The notes under the pieces: generated by a model
What the model was told of the DNA's origin: nothing
Database searches by the model: none
Seen by the model: only the letters and a program-made list of their open reading frames with translations
Made by a program: the position numbers and the translations under genes
Shown here: in pieces, positions 19,195-27,377 of the stretch
Position numbering within the stretch: position 1 is the stretch's first letter
How the letters are laid out: every line of letters starts with the position of its first letter
From: an uncultured Pseudomonadota bacterium
GTDB lineage: Bacteria; Pseudomonadota; Gammaproteobacteria; Steroidobacterales; Woeseiaceae
Direction of reading: 5' to 3'
DNA length: 64,000 bases
Assembly (NCBI GenBank): GCA_913055625.1
Contig: CAJXJW010000002.1
Location: 124,001-188,000 of the forward strand

Positions 19195-19285
19195 TACCCG
19201 GTACTATGCACTGCCGATTCTTCCGCGAACAGACGGCGGGTCTGCCCTTCGCGCACCGGGCAGGCAATCGTCGGCTAACGGTCCG

Positions 19286-21439
19286 TCAATACCGGCCCGT
19301 CAGCGTAACGACGGCCGTCACGGGCTGGCCGAAGTTCGAGGACCCGGTCAGTCGCCCGGTGAGACCGCCGGTGCTCTCGAGGTACTGCTCGTCCGTCACG
19401 TTCAGCACGTCGAGGGACAGCTGCATGCCGTTCCTGAACCCGTAGGCGACTTTCACGTCGGCCACGGTGTAGCTGTCGAACGTGATGCCGGGGACCACGC
19501 CCGATTCGCGCTCGCCGTTGAACCGGGCACCCGCGCTGAACCACAGGCCGTCCGTGCTCGCGCCCTGGAGCCGGTACGTCAGGTACAGGCTGCCGGTGTG
19601 TTCCGGGAATGCGGTCGCCGTGATCTCCTCGAAATCGCCGGCCTCGATGATGTCCGTGTCCGTGTAGCCATAGTTCGCGGACACGTCGAAGCCGTCCGTG
19701 ACGCGCCAGGTGCTGGTGAATTCGAAACCCTCGGCCCGGACTTCGCCGATGGTCTCCGTGTACACGCCGCCATCGCTGGGGTCGAACTGGCTGACCGTTA
19801 CGTTCTGACGGTCCGTGCGGAACAGCGCCGCCGTAAAGAGCAGGTTGTCGTCGAGCAAGGTGCCCTTGATGCCGATCTCGGAGCCTTCGGATTCTTCCGG
19901 CGACACCGGGTCTCCGTTCCGGTCCGTCCCGAACTGGGGCAGGAAGGATTCCGCAAAGCTCGCATACGCGTTCAGGGTGTCCGTCATGTGCCAGGTGAAG
20001 CCGGCCCGGAACGTCGTCGCATCATCGTCCACGCCGGACTCGATGGGCGTTCCGCGCCGCCAGCGGACGTTCGTCTGGTCGACATCGTCGTAGCGCACGC
20101 CCAGGACGACGGTCGCCCAGTCAGCGGGCCGCAACGCCACCTCGCTGAGGACGGAAACCAGCTCGCCCTCGAACAGCACGCTCGGCGCGTAGTCACTGCG
20201 GTTCGGCGCGTAACGGGGGGTATCGAGATCGTCCAGGGGAACCGCGATGTAGTCGTAAGGCGTGAACTGGCGATAGAAATAGTCATCGGTCCACGACGCC
20301 GCGACGACGAGGTCCTGGCGCCGGCCGCCCCATTCCCAGTCCGTCGCGAGCTGCGCGTCGAAGAACTTGTTCTCGCTTTCGGTGAGTCCGGCATAGTCGT
20401 ACAGGTAGACGACGGGATTGTTCAGCCCGATGCCCGGCCCGCCATCGTCGTACAGGTAGTTGTACATGGCTGCCGTGTTTTCGTAGTCGAAGTCGGTGGT
20501 CTGGTAGCTGCCGCGAACCGTGAGCTTCAGGTTGTCGAGGAAATCGTGCACGATTTCCACGTCGGTCAGGATGTCCTCGACCTCGCCGTCGCCGTTCCAG
20601 AAGCCGGTAAACGTGGACGTGTCGAACTCGGCGGGCACGGTGCCGTCGGAATACAGGGGGAAACCCTTGTTCGGCTGAACGTCGTGTTTCGTGTAAGCGG
20701 CACTGACCTTGGCCGATGTCGACTCTGCCAAGTCAAAGATCAATACCGGCCGAACGGCCGTGGTCTGCCGTCCCGTCGGATCGGCATCGAACTTCCAGTC
20801 CCGGTAGGCCCCGCTGATACGGCCGGAGACGACGTCCGAGTCGCCCAGGTAGCCGGCGTTGTAGTCGAGCTCGACGCCGACGGAACCGTAGCCATCGACG
20901 CGCAGCTTGGCGTCGGTGAAGCTCTCGGCCTGCGGCGACTTGGTGACGGTGTTGAATACGCCGCCGCTGCCGACGGGGCCGAGCGTGATGGACGCCGGGC
21001 CGCGCAGCACTTCGTAGCGTTCGACGAACGAGTCGTCGCGGGCGCCGGCGCCGCGGAAGGCGTTCTGCTGGCGATTGTCGACCAGCAGAGGCGCTTCGAA
21101 ACCGCGAGCGAGGAACTGGGGTGTGCCGGTGCCCTGGCGATCCGTGATGATGGCCACGTTGGGCAGCGTGGTGAGCGCGTCGACGGGCCGGCTGAAATTC
21201 AGCATGTCGATCAGGTCGCGACCGATGTAGTCGACGGAAAACGGCAGCTCTTCGCGAGAGATGGGGATGCGGTCGATCAAGGACTGCTGGAACGTCTCCC
21301 GCACGACGATTTCGTCGAGGATTTCCGTCGACTCTTCGTCGTTTTCCTGTGCGATGGCAGGGTTTACGGAAAAGAGCGCAAGCGATACTGCGGTCGACAG
21401 AGCTGTCTTGCGATTTGCCTTGAGAATCGGGTTTTGCAT
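19286..21439 (-). CDS. TonB-dependent siderophore receptor
   Basis: This 717-aa protein starts at the ATG at 21439, preceded by GGGGGAAG; the longer frame adds 23 basic residues. It has a signal peptide ending around NPAIAQ, and a TonB-box-like EILDEIVVRE. The plug follows (about 60-170) with PNVAIITDRQGTGTPQFLARG and the VLRGPASITLGPVGSGGVFN signature typical of FhuA/FhuE/FpvA-type siderophore receptors. The barrel ends in TGRY. It imports a ferric siderophore, probably scavenged, since no biosynthesis genes are near. Upstream DNA has two inverted repeats and, beyond the Fur-like regulator gene, a Fur box. Confidence 0.93.
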   Translation of the reverse strand: MQNPILKANRKTALSTAVSLALFSVNPAIAQENDEESTEILDEIVVRETFQQSLIDRIPISREELPFSVDYIGRDLIDMLNFSRPVDALTTLPNVAIITDRQGTGTPQFLARGFEAPLLVDNRQQNAFRGAGARDDSFVERYEVLRGPASITLGPVGSGGVFNTVTKSPQAESFTDAKLRVDGYGSVGVELDYNAGYLGDSDVVSGRISGAYRDWKFDADPTGRQTTAVRPVLIFDLAESTSAKVSAAYTKHDVQPNKGFPLYSDGTVPAEFDTSTFTGFWNGDGEVEDILTDVEIVHDFLDNLKLTVRGSYQTTDFDYENTAAMYNYLYDDGGPGIGLNNPVVYLYDYAGLTESENKFFDAQLATDWEWGGRRQDLVVAASWTDDYFYRQFTPYDYIAVPLDDLDTPRYAPNRSDYAPSVLFEGELVSVLSEVALRPADWATVVLGVRYDDVDQTNVRWRRGTPIESGVDDDATTFRAGFTWHMTDTLNAYASFAESFLPQFGTDRNGDPVSPEESEGSEIGIKGTLLDDNLLFTAALFRTDRQNVTVSQFDPSDGGVYTETIGEVRAEGFEFTSTWRVTDGFDVSANYGYTDTDIIEAGDFEEITATAFPEHTGSLYLTYRLQGASTDGLWFSAGARFNGERESGVVPGITFDSYTVADVKVAYGFRNGMQLSLDVLNVTDEQYLESTGGLTGRLTGSSNFGQPVTAVVTLTGRY

Positions 21440-21540
21440 CACGTCTTCCCCCTGCTGGGTCGGTCTTCTGCGGACAGGACTTCTTTTTGCAGGACGACCG
21501 GCGTCCACCCGTGCCGGTCATTTGCTTTTAATGCGAACAA

Positions 21541-21558
21541 TGTTTCATGTTCGAAACA
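21541..21558. promoter_or_regulatory. Inverted repeat upstream of the siderophore receptor
   Basis: TGTTTC and GAAACA arms flank ATGTTC to give TGTTTCATGTTCGAAACA, about 100 bp upstream of the receptor ATG in an AT-rich patch. It is a likely regulator binding site. It also contains one copy of the octamer TTCATGTT that recurs downstream of it. Confidence 0.45.
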
Positions 21559-21583
21559 ATACACAATTCCCGGGGGATGTCAA

Positions 21584-21607
21584 TAACATGAAAAAAAATT
21601 CATGTTA
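21584..21607. promoter_or_regulatory. Second inverted repeat with A-tract spacer
   Basis: TAACATGAA and TTCATGTTA are perfect 9-bp arms separated by six A residues (eight consecutive As in all). The site lies between the winged-helix gene and the receptor gene. The octamer TTCATGTT occurs here in both orientations, as well as in the site at 21541. No run of Ts follows outside the stem, so I read it as an operator rather than a terminator. Confidence 0.45.
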
Positions 21608-21655
21608 CGCGCCGCGATCGGTCGTTTGCACGCATGCCTGCCAGGTATTTGCCGG

Positions 21656-22324
21656 TCAGTTGATGACGGGAATAAGCCACGCGGGTCGTATCGCCTCTCG
21701 GGCCGGCGACGGATCGACCCCGCGCCCGTTCTGCCTGGCCGACGCCGTTGGGACGAGCGTAAACATCTCGTCGTCCGGTTCACCGGCAGTTCGATTGACG
21801 AAGCCCCAACGCACGAGGTCATCGAGGGCCTGGCGAATGCAGGTTGGTGTACAGGCGAAACCTTCGAGGGCAAGGAGGCAAGTGATGTCGTGGGCCGACA
21901 GCGCATTGCAGCGGTCTGCGCGAAGAAGTCTCAGAATCCTCGAAGGCAGGTTGTCGTAGAGCTTGCCGTCGGACGTGGCCGGCGTCGTTGGCGTACTGGC
22001 GGCTCCCCATCGTTCTTGCATGTCGACGTCGTAGCTGCGGTTCAGCAGGCAACGAATGGCTGCGGCGTGCAGGGCAAGGTGCCAGATGGAGGTCTTGGAA
22101 ATCGGAATGCCGGGATAACCGGCACGCCTGTCCATCGCGTGCCGGCGCAGCAGGTCGTGCGACTCGAGCAGGCAGCGGGCCTCCGCACCGCGCCAGTCGA
22201 ACAGGACGGTGTTTCGCGACAGGTCGTCGATGCATATCGACAACGAGCCGACGCTGCCCCTGTTGCACACCCGCAGCAGAAAGCGGGATCGAACGGTATT
22301 GCTGCAGGACCGAATCGATGCCAT
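21656..22324 (-). CDS. Fur-fold winged-helix protein lacking the metal-sensing domain
   Basis: The 222-aa frame ends in a region (about residues 120-190) that resembles the DNA-binding half of Fur/Zur proteins. It has LPSRILRLLRAD, LSAHDITCLLAL, CIRQALDDLVRWGFVNRT and a wing. The usual C-terminal dimerisation domain with its HxH and Cys-x-x-Cys zinc sites is absent; the tail is only about 30 residues. The first 100 residues are Arg/Cys/Ser-rich and of uncertain reality, and an in-frame Met at 22021 (MQERW) could be the true start, giving about 121 aa. Its place between a Fur box and a siderophore receptor suggests a role in iron control. This is inference from fold and context. Confidence 0.55.
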   Translation of the reverse strand: MASIRSCSNTVRSRFLLRVCNRGSVGSLSICIDDLSRNTVLFDWRGAEARCLLESHDLLRRHAMDRRAGYPGIPISKTSIWHLALHAAAIRCLLNRSYDVDMQERWGAASTPTTPATSDGKLYDNLPSRILRLLRADRCNALSAHDITCLLALEGFACTPTCIRQALDDLVRWGFVNRTAGEPDDEMFTLVPTASARQNGRGVDPSPAREAIRPAWLIPVIN

Positions 22325-22329
22325 GACGC

Positions 22330-22422
22330 CTACCGCTGCGCCGGGGACAAGCTGACGACGCCCGTTTCCCCGTCACCGATGGCGATCGGCGGCCCTTCGG
22401 TTGCCCGGCTTTTCAATCGCAT
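22330..22422 (-). CDS. 30-codon ORF downstream of a Fur box, possible small protein or leader
   Basis: An ATG preceded by AGGGAAAGG opens a 30-codon frame (MRLKSRATEGPPIAIGDGET at its start) that stops 6 bp before the 222-aa frame. It begins about 72 bp from the Fur-box-like site. Its position recalls the HemP-type small proteins ahead of iron-uptake operons, but the sequence does not match HemP. It may be a leader peptide or spurious. Confidence 0.3.
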   Translation of the reverse strand: MRLKSRATEGPPIAIGDGETGVVSLSPAQR

Positions 22423-22493
22423 ACGCCTTTCCCTGCCGATATCCCGGGTTTAACGATCGAGCCCGAAGCTCCTCCACCCGACAATAATGCAAA

Positions 22494-22508
22494 TGCGAAT
22501 CATTCGCA
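22494..22508. promoter_or_regulatory. Fur box
   Basis: TGCGAATCATTCGCA is a 7-1-7 inverted repeat with fully complementary arms around the central C. It sits in an AT-richer stretch and matches the Fur-site form with GAAT-N-ATTC core. It faces the leftward genes: the 30-codon ORF, the Fur-fold protein and, further on, the siderophore receptor. Confidence 0.75.
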
Positions 22509-22567
22509 ACCAAAGAATGCAGGGCGCTTTCCATGGCGCGTACTGACCGGCGCCGAAGCCGGCCGCG

Positions 22568-23845
22568 TCAGCCGAGCAATACGACGCGGATATCGTTGAC
22601 GTTCGTCAGCGTGGGCCCGGTCACGACGAGGTCGCCCGTGGCATGGAACAGGCTGTAACTGTCGTGTTTCTTCAGGCTGGCGCTCGGCTCGAACCCGGCG
22701 GCTGCCGCCCTGGCCAGCGTGTCCGGCGTGACGATGGCGCCGGCGGCGTCTTCGGTTCCGTCGATGCCGTCGCTGTCGCACGCCAGCGCCCAGGTGCCTT
22801 GCGCTCCCCGTAGGGCGATCGCGAACGCGAGCGCAAACTCCGTATTGCGTCCGCCGCGTCCCGCGCCCTCTGCGCCGATGGTCACCGTGGTTTCGCCGCC
22901 GGACAGGATCACGCAAGGCGGCGCGACCGGCTCCGAATGCGTGCGGGCCGAACGGGCGATGCCCGCCATCACCCGCCCCAGCTCACGGCTCTCGCCTTCA
23001 ATCGCGTCGCCCAGGTTGACGACGGCATATCCCATGTTTTTTGCGGCATCGGCGGCCGCGCCCAGCGCCAGTGCCGCACTGCCGATGATGCGGCATTCGT
23101 GATCGCCGCCGGGCGGCGCGACAGCCGCCCCGGCCGCGAGGCGGTCGCGAAGCTCTGCGGGAATCGCGATGCCATGACGATCGAGTATGTCGAGCGCCTG
23201 CGCCGGCGTCGTCGAATCCGGAACGGTCGGGCCGGATGCCACCGCCGACGGGTCGTCTCCCGGCACGTCGCTGATCAGCAGCGTGCAGACGCGGGCGGGC
23301 GCGGCGGCAGCGGCGAGCTTTCCGCCCTTGATGCCGGACAGGTGTTTGCGCACCGTGTTCATGTCGCCGATGCCGGCGCCGCTGGCGAGCAGATCATTCG
23401 TAATTCGCTGCTTGTCCGCGAGTGTCAGCGGCGCGACGGGCAGAGCCAGCGTCGCCGAGCCGCCGCCCGACATCAGCGCGATGACGAGGTCGTCGGCCGT
23501 CAGTCCGGATACGGCTTCGAGGATACGGCGCGCCGCTCGCTCACTGGCCGCATCGGGCACCGGGTGGCCGGCCTCGATGATGTCGATCCGCCCGGCGGGC
23601 ACCGCGTGGCCATAGCGTGTGCTGACGATGCCGGATAGCTCGACGTCGGGCCATGCAGCGTCGAGCGCCGCCGCCATCGCGGCGGAGGCCTTGCCGGCGC
23701 CGACGACGACGCAGCGCCCGCGGGGTTTCCGGGGAAGGTTGCGTTCTACCGCCGGCCCGGGCGCAGCACTCGCAACGGCGGCGTCGAATATCCGGCGAAG
23801 GGCCTCCCGGGCCCGGGAATTATCCAGTGGATTTGCGCTGCGCAC
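22568..23845 (-). CDS. Glycerate 2-kinase, MOFRL family (TtuD/GckA-like)
   Basis: This protein is about 425 aa from a GTG at 23845; the frame opens at 23875, but that start would overlap the upstream gene further. The N-terminal DUF4147 domain shows CVVVGAGKASAAMAAAL, IIEAGHPVPDAAS and ALMSGGGSATLALP. The C-terminal MOFRL domain shows LSGGETTVTIGAEGAGRGGR and ACDSDGIDGTEDAAGA. Members phosphorylate D-glycerate at C2; the older ttuD label was hydroxypyruvate reductase. It overlaps the end of the tartrate dehydrogenase-family gene and is translationally coupled. The product, 2-phosphoglycerate, enters lower glycolysis, which closes a tartrate-to-glycerate route. Confidence 0.88.
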   Translation of the reverse strand: MRSANPLDNSRAREALRRIFDAAVASAAPGPAVERNLPRKPRGRCVVVGAGKASAAMAAALDAAWPDVELSGIVSTRYGHAVPAGRIDIIEAGHPVPDAASERAARRILEAVSGLTADDLVIALMSGGGSATLALPVAPLTLADKQRITNDLLASGAGIGDMNTVRKHLSGIKGGKLAAAAAPARVCTLLISDVPGDDPSAVASGPTVPDSTTPAQALDILDRHGIAIPAELRDRLAAGAAVAPPGGDHECRIIGSAALALGAAADAAKNMGYAVVNLGDAIEGESRELGRVMAGIARSARTHSEPVAPPCVILSGGETTVTIGAEGAGRGGRNTEFALAFAIALRGAQGTWALACDSDGIDGTEDAAGAIVTPDTLARAAAAGFEPSASLKKHDSYSLFHATGDLVVTGPTLTNVNDIRVVLLG

Positions 23846-24917
23846 CGGAGTCCAGAATCGCCCGGGTGACCGCATCGGTCACGTCCCGGGTCCGCGCGGT
23901 GCCGCCGACATCCGGCGTAAGGTACCCGGCGCCGGTTGTCTCGGCGATTGCCGAACGTATGGCGTCCGCGGCCGACGTCTCGCCCAGGTGCGTGAGCATC
24001 TGTGCTGCCGTCCAGAAACTGGCGATGGGATTGGCAATACCTTTTCCCGTGATGTCGAACGCGGAGCCGTGTATGGGCTCGAACATGGAAGGATAGCGCC
24101 GTTCCGGGTCGATGTTTGCGGTCGGTGCGACGCCGAGACTCCCGGTCAACGCACCGGCGAGATCCGACAGGATATCGGCATGCAGGTTTGTTGCGACCAT
24201 CGTATCGAGGCTCTTCGGGTTGAGAACCATCCGGGCTGTCATCGCGTCGACGAGCATCTTGTCCCAGGTGACGTCCGGATAATCCTTCGCGACCTCGGCC
24301 GCGATTTCGTCCCACATGACCATCCCGTGCCGCTGTGCATTCGACTTGGTAACGACCGTGAGCAGTTTGCGCGGACGCGAACGTGCGAGTTCGAAAGCAT
24401 AGCGCATGATGCGCGTGACGCCGGCACGGGTGAAAATGGACACTTCCGTGCCGACTTCCTCCGGGTGGCCCTTGTGGGCACGGCCGCCATGACCCGAGTA
24501 CTCGCCCTCGGTGTTCTCGCGCACGATGACCCAGTCGAGATCGCCCGGCTTGCAGTTCTTCAGCGGCGACGAGATGCCGGGCAGCACGCGGCTCGGCCGG
24601 ACGTTGGCGTACTGGTCGAAGCCCTGGCAGATCTCGAGGCGCAAACCCCACAAGGTGATGTGGTCGGGCACGTCGGGTGCGCCGACCGCGCCGAACAGGA
24701 TTGCGTCGAATCGCTTCAGCGTATCCAGGCCGTCAGCCGGCATCATGCGGCCGTGCTTCTTGTAGTAGTCGGATCCCCAGTCGAACTTCTCGACCGAGTA
24801 GCTGACGTCAGGGAAACGTTGCTGCAGCGCTTCCAGCACCTCGATCGTTGCATCAATGACCTCGATGCCGATGCCGTCCGCCGGTATCGCCGCGATGGTA
24901 TAACTGCGCTTCGTCAT
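23820..24917 (-). CDS. Tartrate dehydrogenase/decarboxylase family (TtuC-like)
   Basis: This 365-aa protein starts at the ATG at 24917 with GGGGAG upstream; the frame extending to 24986 runs inside the transporter gene. It belongs to the isocitrate/isopropylmalate dehydrogenase family. It has the N-terminal AIPADGIGIEVI, substrate arginines in ANVRPSRVLPG, WVIVRENTEGEYSGHGG, the lysine of VVTKSN, and metal-binding aspartates in NLHADILSDLAG. The C-terminal EPIHGSAFDITGKGIANP is typical. TtuC enzymes use NAD with L- or meso-tartrate or D-malate and can form glycerate. A D-malate dehydrogenase (DmlA) reading is possible on sequence alone, but the neighbours favour tartrate. Confidence 0.86.
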   Translation of the reverse strand: MTKRSYTIAAIPADGIGIEVIDATIEVLEALQQRFPDVSYSVEKFDWGSDYYKKHGRMMPADGLDTLKRFDAILFGAVGAPDVPDHITLWGLRLEICQGFDQYANVRPSRVLPGISSPLKNCKPGDLDWVIVRENTEGEYSGHGGRAHKGHPEEVGTEVSIFTRAGVTRIMRYAFELARSRPRKLLTVVTKSNAQRHGMVMWDEIAAEVAKDYPDVTWDKMLVDAMTARMVLNPKSLDTMVATNLHADILSDLAGALTGSLGVAPTANIDPERRYPSMFEPIHGSAFDITGKGIANPIASFWTAAQMLTHLGETSAADAIRSAIAETTGAGYLTPDVGGTARTRDVTDAVTRAILDSGAQRKSTG

Positions 24918-24918
24918 G

Positions 24919-26238
24919 CTAACTCCCCGATCTGTCTGCCGCCGCAATCGCACCCGGCGTGGTTCTTCGATTTCTGAGATGGCCAAGCAGGATCACGAGT
25001 GCTGCCGAAAAGACGAGGGCGGCCCCGACGGCCAATAGCCCGCCACGGTAGCCGCCGGTCTGCTCCTTGATCCAGCCGATGATGAACGGGCCGGCAAAGC
25101 CGCCCAGGTTGCCAATGGAATTGATGGTCGCGATGCCGGTCGCCGCGGCGGCCCCGGTGAGGAATTGGGTCGGTATGCTCCACAGCGGCGGCTTCGCCGA
25201 GCTGACGCCGGCGCTGACCAGGACCAGTGCCAGCACGACCGCCAACAGGCTGTTTGTGAACGCCGCCATGCCGAGGCCGGCCGCCGCCACCAGGCACGCG
25301 GCGAAGACGTGCCAGTTGCGTTCGCCGGTACGGTCGGAGTGCCTGGCCCAGAGCACCATGGCGAGCACGGCGAGAACTGGCGGCACGGCATTGATGAGAC
25401 CGGTCGCGAAGGGGCCTACGCCATGTTGTGCAATGATCTGCGGTGACCAGATGCCGACGGTGTACAGGCCGGCCGACGTGCCGAAGTAAACGAGCGCCAG
25501 CGACAGGACCCACGGGTTCGCAAGGGCGCGCAACGCCGATTGCGTGCCATGTTCGGTGGCCACTTCCTTCTCTTCGGCCTGCATCTCAGCCGTCAGCCAC
25601 TCTCGTTCTTCGTCGTCGAGCCACTTTGCTTTCTCGGGTCGATCGGTGAGGTAGACGAGGACGACGCCGGCGAGCAGGACGGCGGGCGCCGCCTCGACCA
25701 GGAACAGCCATTGCCACCCGTGCAGGCCGAGAACGCCGTCCATCAACAGCAGGCCGCCCGAAATGGGCGAGCCGATCGCGATGGAAAGCGGCACGGCGGC
25801 CATGAACAGGGCCGTCACGCCGGCGCGGTGTCGCGCCGGGTACCAGTAGCTCAGGTACAGGATGATGCCGGGGAAAAAGCCCGCCTCGGCTGCACCGAGC
25901 AGGAAGCGCAGGACGTAGAAGCTCGTAGGTCCCTGCACGAATGCCATTGCACCGGAGATCAGGCCCCAGGTCAGCATGATGCGGGCGATCCAGACGCGCG
26001 CCCCGACGCGATGGAGTATCAGGTTCGACGGCACTTCGAACAGGAAGTAGCCAATGAAGAAGATTCCGGCGCCGAACCCGAACGCGGCCGCCGACAGGCC
26101 GATGTCCTCGTTCATCGTCAATGCGGCGAAGCCAATGTTGACCCGGTCGAGGTAGGCGATGAAATACAGCAGCATCACGAACGGAACTATTCGCCGGGTA
26201 ACTTTCCGGAGGACACGCTTTTCGATCGAATCCGGCAT
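24919..26238 (-). CDS. MFS transporter, anion:cation symporter family (TtuB-like)
   Basis: This 439-aa protein has 12 predicted transmembrane helices and ACS-family signatures: an N-terminal LLYFIAYLDRVNIGFAALTM, then GAAEAGFFPGIILYLSYWYP and RHRAGVTALF. ACS members carry organic anions such as tartrate, phthalate and glucarate by proton symport. It is the first gene of the leftward operon and its stop lies one base before the dehydrogenase ATG. It faces the LysR gene across 126 bp. The order regulator/transporter/dehydrogenase/kinase matches the ttuABCD arrangement of Agrobacterium vitis. Confidence 0.87.
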   Translation of the reverse strand: MPDSIEKRVLRKVTRRIVPFVMLLYFIAYLDRVNIGFAALTMNEDIGLSAAAFGFGAGIFFIGYFLFEVPSNLILHRVGARVWIARIMLTWGLISGAMAFVQGPTSFYVLRFLLGAAEAGFFPGIILYLSYWYPARHRAGVTALFMAAVPLSIAIGSPISGGLLLMDGVLGLHGWQWLFLVEAAPAVLLAGVVLVYLTDRPEKAKWLDDEEREWLTAEMQAEEKEVATEHGTQSALRALANPWVLSLALVYFGTSAGLYTVGIWSPQIIAQHGVGPFATGLINAVPPVLAVLAMVLWARHSDRTGERNWHVFAACLVAAAGLGMAAFTNSLLAVVLALVLVSAGVSSAKPPLWSIPTQFLTGAAAATGIATINSIGNLGGFAGPFIIGWIKEQTGGYRGGLLAVGAALVFSAALVILLGHLRNRRTTPGAIAAADRSGS

Positions 26239-26335
26239 GAATTCAGTCAGCTTGTAGGTTCCTGCGACGCAAGAAGGCGCCTCGTGACTGTACGGTAGTC
26301 GGATTTACGGTTGACGCACGCGGTCGCGAAGAATA

Positions 26336-26348
26336 TACAAATATTTTG
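26336..26348. promoter_or_regulatory. AT-rich motif in the LysR/ttu divergent promoter
   Basis: TACAAATATTTTG lies 17 bp before the LysR ATG in a strongly AT-rich patch. A near-identical motif, inverted, occurs upstream of the metallo-beta-lactamase gene at 27284. A LysR regulator binding to both sites is the simplest reading. Confidence 0.45.
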
Positions 26349-26364
26349 AAAAATAGGGGGTGAA

Positions 26365-27273
26365 ATGGACCTGAAGCTCTTGCGATGCTTCACGGTTGTG
26401 GCCGACGAGTTGCATTTCGGCCGTGCGGCACGCCGACTCAACATCCTGCCGTCCTCCCTCAGCCGAAATATCGGCCTGCTCGAGAAGGACTTGGGCTTGC
26501 GCCTGCTGACGCGAACAACCCGCGAGGTAACGTTGACGCGGAGTGGACAGCTTCTGCAACGGGATGCGCGGAAGCTGCTCGCCCTCGCGGATGAAGTGGC
26601 GGACGACGTCCGCAGTGCCGCAAGCAATGAAGAACGGGTCTTTCGCATTGGCGCAATGGACAGCGCGGCGACCGGCCTGATTCCCCAGCTCGTGCACGAT
26701 TTTCACGAGATCCAGCCGGAGCTAGAGCTGTTGCTGATCGAGGAGAAAAGCGCGAGCTTGTTACCGAAGCTCGTATCCGGCTCGTTGGATGTCGCGATCG
26801 TACGCCCGCCCATGTCTCCGCAGCCAGCCATCGAATTCGAATTTCTCCTCAACGAACCGACGGTCGTTGCGTTGCCGGCGAATCATCCGCTGGCAAAGCA
26901 CGAGCAGCTTCGCATCTCCGATCTCGACAAGATTCCGCTGATCGTACCGTCGCCGCGAAGCCGGCCGCACAGCTACAATCTGACGATGCAGCTGTTTCTC
27001 GACGCGTCGCTCGAACCGATGATCGCGCAACGTGCTCAGGAAAAGCAGACGATCGTCAACATGGTCAGCGCAGAAATTGGCGCGGCGATCGTGCCCTACT
27101 GGACAAGTCGCAGCGCCGTACAGGGAGTGATCTACCGACCGTTGGTCGACTTGTCGGGTCGGCGCATCAGGGAACTGCCGCTGTCCGCGGCGTGGCTCAA
27201 GGGAACGCACGACCATTTTCGCGACGAGCTGATCGCCTTGCTGCGCGCAAATCTTGAGCGCTATTCGAGCTGA
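26365..27273 (+). CDS. LysR-family regulator (TtuA-like)
   Basis: This 302-aa protein has an N-terminal HTH (residues 2-60: MDLKLLRCFTVVADELHFGR, LNILPSSLSRNIGLLEKDLG, LLTRTTREVTLTRSGQ) and a periplasmic-binding-like effector domain (about 90-295). GGGGGTG before the ATG serves as ribosome site. It is divergent from the ttu-like operon and just upstream of the lactamase-fold gene. By LysR custom it would activate the divergent operon in response to a pathway metabolite, here perhaps tartrate. Confidence 0.9.
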   Translation: MDLKLLRCFTVVADELHFGRAARRLNILPSSLSRNIGLLEKDLGLRLLTRTTREVTLTRSGQLLQRDARKLLALADEVADDVRSAASNEERVFRIGAMDSAATGLIPQLVHDFHEIQPELELLLIEEKSASLLPKLVSGSLDVAIVRPPMSPQPAIEFEFLLNEPTVVALPANHPLAKHEQLRISDLDKIPLIVPSPRSRPHSYNLTMQLFLDASLEPMIAQRAQEKQTIVNMVSAEIGAAIVPYWTSRSAVQGVIYRPLVDLSGRRIRELPLSAAWLKGTHDHFRDELIALLRANLERYSS

Positions 27274-27283
27274 GTTCTGATTG

Positions 27284-27299
27284 GTGCAAATATTTGTAC
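27284..27299. promoter_or_regulatory. 16-bp near-palindrome upstream of the metallo-beta-lactamase gene
   Basis: GTGCAAATATTTGTAC is palindromic except for one pair, with a perfect CAAATATTTG core. It shares TACAAATATTT (opposite strand) with the site at 26336. It lies 79 bp before the ATG, immediately after the LysR gene. Confidence 0.5.
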
Positions 27300-27377
27300 A
27301 ACGCTTGCGCGCGTCGCGGCGGTAATGCTTTCCCCTAGACTCGGCCGGACTAGTCAACGGTTACCGGAGCAACCCGA

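Noticed and set aside
22330..22422. HemP-type hemin uptake peptide
   Set aside because: Position fits, but the sequence lacks the HemP pattern, so I kept it only as an uncertain small ORF.
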